From Burkholderiaceae bacterium (GTDB taxonomy: Bacteria; Pseudomonadota; Gammaproteobacteria; Burkholderiales; Burkholderiaceae_C), in NCBI GenBank assembly GCA_014879745.1, contig JACSRM010000227.1, positions 1 through 45,997 of the forward strand: 45,997 nucleotides of DNA. Direction: 5' to 3'. Position 1 is the first letter of the stretch. Each line of letters starts with the position of its first letter. Under the pieces are notes generated by a model that was not told the DNA's origin, did not search any database, and was given only the letters and a program-made list of their open reading frames with translations. Below, piece by piece: positions 44,019 through 45,997 of the stretch. The position numbers and the translations under genes were made by a program.

Positions 44019-44328
44019 GAATGTCCTCCTTCGGTCGGGGTGCGGCGCATGAAGCAATCCGGCGGCATTCTGCTGGCGGTGCCGTCAACTTGATTTGACC
44101 CAGCACAAGAACGCGGAGATTGCCGGCCGGCATCCGGGCGCCCCCTAGGGATGACCACTACGCCCTGCGTTGCGCCGGAATCACACCCGACAATCGGTCG
44201 ACACCTCCGATCCGAAACCGCAATGAAGCGAACTCACGCGCACCCCGTTGGCCGGCCCCCGAACGCGACGCGACGGCCGCGGCGCCGCTGGAAGCCTCGA
44301 AGATTTCCGGCCGCCGGGAGGGTTTGAC
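44019..44328. other. 310-bp divergent promoter region
   Basis: Lies between the 51-residue peptide gene (minus) and ctaA (plus). It contains an inverted repeat GTCAA (44084-44088), CTTGAT, TTGAC (44095-44099). Only a weak 7/10 match to the Fnr/Dnr consensus is present, and no NsrR-like box is seen. No coding sequence is convincing. Confidence 0.55.
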
Positions 44329-45282
44329 GTGGCCTCGCCCGACCGCAGCCGCACGCTGTTGCGCCGCATGGCGCTGCTGCTCACCGTGCTCGTGCTCGTG
44401 ATCACGAGCCTGAGCGCCTACATCCGGCTGTCGCGCGCCGGGCTGTCGTGTGCCGACTGGCCGCAGTGCTACGGCGAGCGCCTGCGCCAGGCGCAGCAGG
44501 GCGTCTCGGCGACGGCCGGCGACAGCGACGCGGTCGCCGCGGCGCGCTTCGCGCATCGCATCGTCGCCAGCGCGGCCCTGCTGATCATCGTCGCGATCGT
44601 CGCCGTGTGCTTTTCCGCGCGCCCGGTGTGGCGGGCGGAGGGCGGCGTCGCGCTGGCGCTGCTCGCGCTCGCGCTCGGCCTCGCCGTGCTCGGACGATGG
44701 TCCAGCGACGCGCGCGTGCCGGCGGTCGCACTCGGCAATCTGCTGGGCGGCTTCGCGATGTTCGCGCTGTGCTGGCGCCTGCTGCTGGCTCCTGGCGCCG
44801 CACTGGCGCGCGGTGCGCGCGTGTGGGCGATGCTTTGCGTGCTGCTGCTCGCGACACAGATCGCGCTCGGCGGACTGGTCAGCGCCACCTACGCGGCGAC
44901 GAGTTGCGGCGGCTTCGCCGATTGCCTGTCGGCGGCGCGCAGCCTGCCCTGGAGTGCGCTCGATCCGTGGCGCGAACCGGTGCTCGACGGCGCCGTGCCG
45001 ACGAATGCGTCGGGCGCGCTGGCCCAGACCCTGCACCGCGGCGCGGCGCTGCTCGTGCTGGTCGCGACCGCGCCGCTCGCGCTCGTGGCCTGGCGCAGCC
45101 GCCGCCGTCTGGCCAGCGCGCTGCTGCTGGTGCTGCTGGCCGGCACGGCCGGCCTCGGCATCGCGATGGCGCGCCACGGCCCGACGCTCGCGATGGCGCT
45201 GGCGCACAACCTCGCCGCCGCCCTGCTGCTGGCGACGCTGTTCGCGTTGGCGCGCGGGCCCGCGACAGCCGACGAGCGTTGA
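44329..45282 (+). CDS. ctaA: Heme A synthase (COX15/CtaA family)
   Basis: A 317-residue, eight-TM protein. RLSRAGLSCADWPQCYG near the start (about 33-49), heme-ligand His residues in RFAHRIVAS and QTLHRGAALL, and the second Cys-containing loop TSCGGFADCLS match CtaA. It oxidises heme O to heme A. I chose GTG 44329 because GGGAGG precedes it by six bases and upstream codons lack a ribosome-binding site. It is divergent from the operon holding ctaB. Confidence 0.9.
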   Translation: MASPDRSRTLLRRMALLLTVLVLVITSLSAYIRLSRAGLSCADWPQCYGERLRQAQQGVSATAGDSDAVAAARFAHRIVASAALLIIVAIVAVCFSARPVWRAEGGVALALLALALGLAVLGRWSSDARVPAVALGNLLGGFAMFALCWRLLLAPGAALARGARVWAMLCVLLLATQIALGGLVSATYAATSCGGFADCLSAARSLPWSALDPWREPVLDGAVPTNASGALAQTLHRGAALLVLVATAPLALVAWRSRRRLASALLLVLLAGTAGLGIAMARHGPTLAMALAHNLAAALLLATLFALARGPATADER

Positions 45283-45334
45283 CGCAGATCATGGCCACTA
45301 CAATTTCCGGATTCGATCGTCATGGAGAGGAACG

Positions 45335-45997
45335 ATGGCGCCGCGCCCGTTCGATGTGCCTGGGTTCTTGTCGGTGCTGCCACTCTTCAATGACCTCAGC
45401 CCCGAGGAGTTGAAGCAGATCGCCCAGGGGTGCGCGCTGCGCCGTGTGGCGCGCGGCGAGATCCTGTACCGGGTCGGCGATCCGTGTGAAGAGTTTCACG
45501 TCATCGTCACCGGCCAGATCAAGCTGTTCCTGCTCTCGCCGTCGGGTCAGGAGAAGGTCGTCGAGCTGATCGGCGCCGGCCAGAGCTTCGCCGAGGCGGT
45601 CATGTTCAGCGATCGGCCCTACATCCTGAACGCGCAGGCGCTCACCGACTCGCTGGTGCTGACGGTCTGCAAGCAGGCGGTGCTCGCCGAGATCGAGCGC
45701 GATCACCGTTTCGCGCTGCGCATGATTGCCGGCCTCGCGCGGCGCCTGCACGGGCTCGTCAACGATGTCGAGGCCTATTCGCTGCACTCCGGGCTGCAGC
45801 GCGTGATCGGCTTCCTGTTGCGCGACCAGGCGCTCGAGGACGGCGAAGCAGGCGCGGTGCGAACCGTCTCGTTGCCGGTCAGCAAGGCGACGATCGCGTC
45901 GCGCCTGTCGCTGACACCCGAGTATTTTTCGCGCGTGCTGCACGAACTCGAGGCGCGCGGCCTGATCGAGATCGACCGCCGCGACATCCGCATTCTC
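45335..45997 (+). CDS. Crp/Fnr-family regulator, Dnr-like (3' end beyond window)
   Basis: 221 residues are visible. The N-terminal cyclic-nucleotide-binding-type beta barrel (LFNDLSPEELKQIAQGCALRRVARGEILYRVGDPCEEFHVIVTGQIKLF) and dimer helix precede the HTH at about 183-203 (SKATIASRLSLTPEYFSRVL). The recognition helix ExxSR pattern (EYFSR) predicts TTGAT-type sites. The N-terminal Cys cluster of Fnr is absent, so it is more like Dnr, which senses NO through heme. A GAGAGG ribosome-binding site precedes the ATG at 45335. It could regulate the NO reductase-like operon nearby. The end of the protein is cut off. Confidence 0.88.
   Translation, partial: MAPRPFDVPGFLSVLPLFNDLSPEELKQIAQGCALRRVARGEILYRVGDPCEEFHVIVTGQIKLFLLSPSGQEKVVELIGAGQSFAEAVMFSDRPYILNAQALTDSLVLTVCKQAVLAEIERDHRFALRMIAGLARRLHGLVNDVEAYSLHSGLQRVIGFLLRDQALEDGEAGAVRTVSLPVSKATIASRLSLTPEYFSRVLHELEARGLIEIDRRDIRIL

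Noticed and set aside
44084-44103. Possible Fnr/Dnr box upstream of the NO reductase-like operon (TTGAT at 44090-44094)
   Set aside because: Only about 7 of 10 conserved positions match and the spacing to a possible -10 is poor, so it was not called as a site.

Overview
This is a GC-rich window with tightly packed genes and many 1-14 bp start/stop overlaps. The gene families suggest a betaproteobacterium with a denitrifying or nitrosative-stress lifestyle, perhaps Rhodocyclales-like. That placement is inferred from gene content; no 16S rRNA or universal marker is present.

Left edge (1-3.9 kb): a 5'-truncated tRNA-Ala(CGC) with its terminator, then a RHH/ParE-type toxin-antitoxin pair. The pair is bracketed by a 58-bp direct repeat of the tRNA CCA end plus terminator. 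A DUF6502-DUF5666 pair follows, behind a sigma70-like promoter filled with overlapping palindromes.

4.0-7.9 kb (minus strand): a probable operon DUF2249-ccoG-FmdE-like-GNAT, preceded by an NsrR-like box, plus an isochorismatase-family hydrolase.

7.9-20.1 kb: a copper/heavy-metal island. A copRS/cusRS-like two-component system is divergent from DUF411, TolC-like, His-rich membrane protein, RND adaptor, RND pump, small periplasmic protein, SHOCT protein and a Cu(I) P1B-ATPase. A CusR/CopR-type box lies in the divergent gap. A 268-bp palindromic element sits between adaptor and pump.

20.2-24.9 kb: a complete branched-chain-amino-acid-type ABC transporter (periplasmic binding protein, two permeases, two ATPases).

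24.9-33.8 kb: nsrR-hemerythrin divergent from nnrS-DUF2249 across an NsrR-like box, then a sufBCDSUT operon (minus strand) that also has a strong NsrR-like box over its promoter.

33.8-45.3 kb: the most unusual region. A minus-strand run encodes a 51-residue membrane peptide, a CuA subunit II, a heme-copper subunit I that has Gln where oxygen reductases have the cross-linked Tyr (NorSY/sNOR-like), heme O synthase and SCO/SenC. It continues with a cytochrome b-4Fe4S-MvhD fusion, a small membrane-anchored protein, a second heme-copper-like subunit I that appears to lack the CuB His pair, and a cytochrome b-[2Fe-2S]-FAD/NAD(P) reductase fusion. The last gene is bracketed by two inverted copies of a ~240-bp structured repeat that shares its core with the 13.5-kb element. 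CtaA and a Dnr-like Crp/Fnr regulator (cut by the window end) follow.

Working model (inference): much of the window is a nitric-oxide response and respiration region. NsrR senses NO and controls its own hemerythrin operon, nnrS, the ccoG operon and Fe-S cluster assembly. A divergent NO-reductase-like enzyme and a novel cytochrome b/flavin/Fe-S membrane assembly handle electrons.
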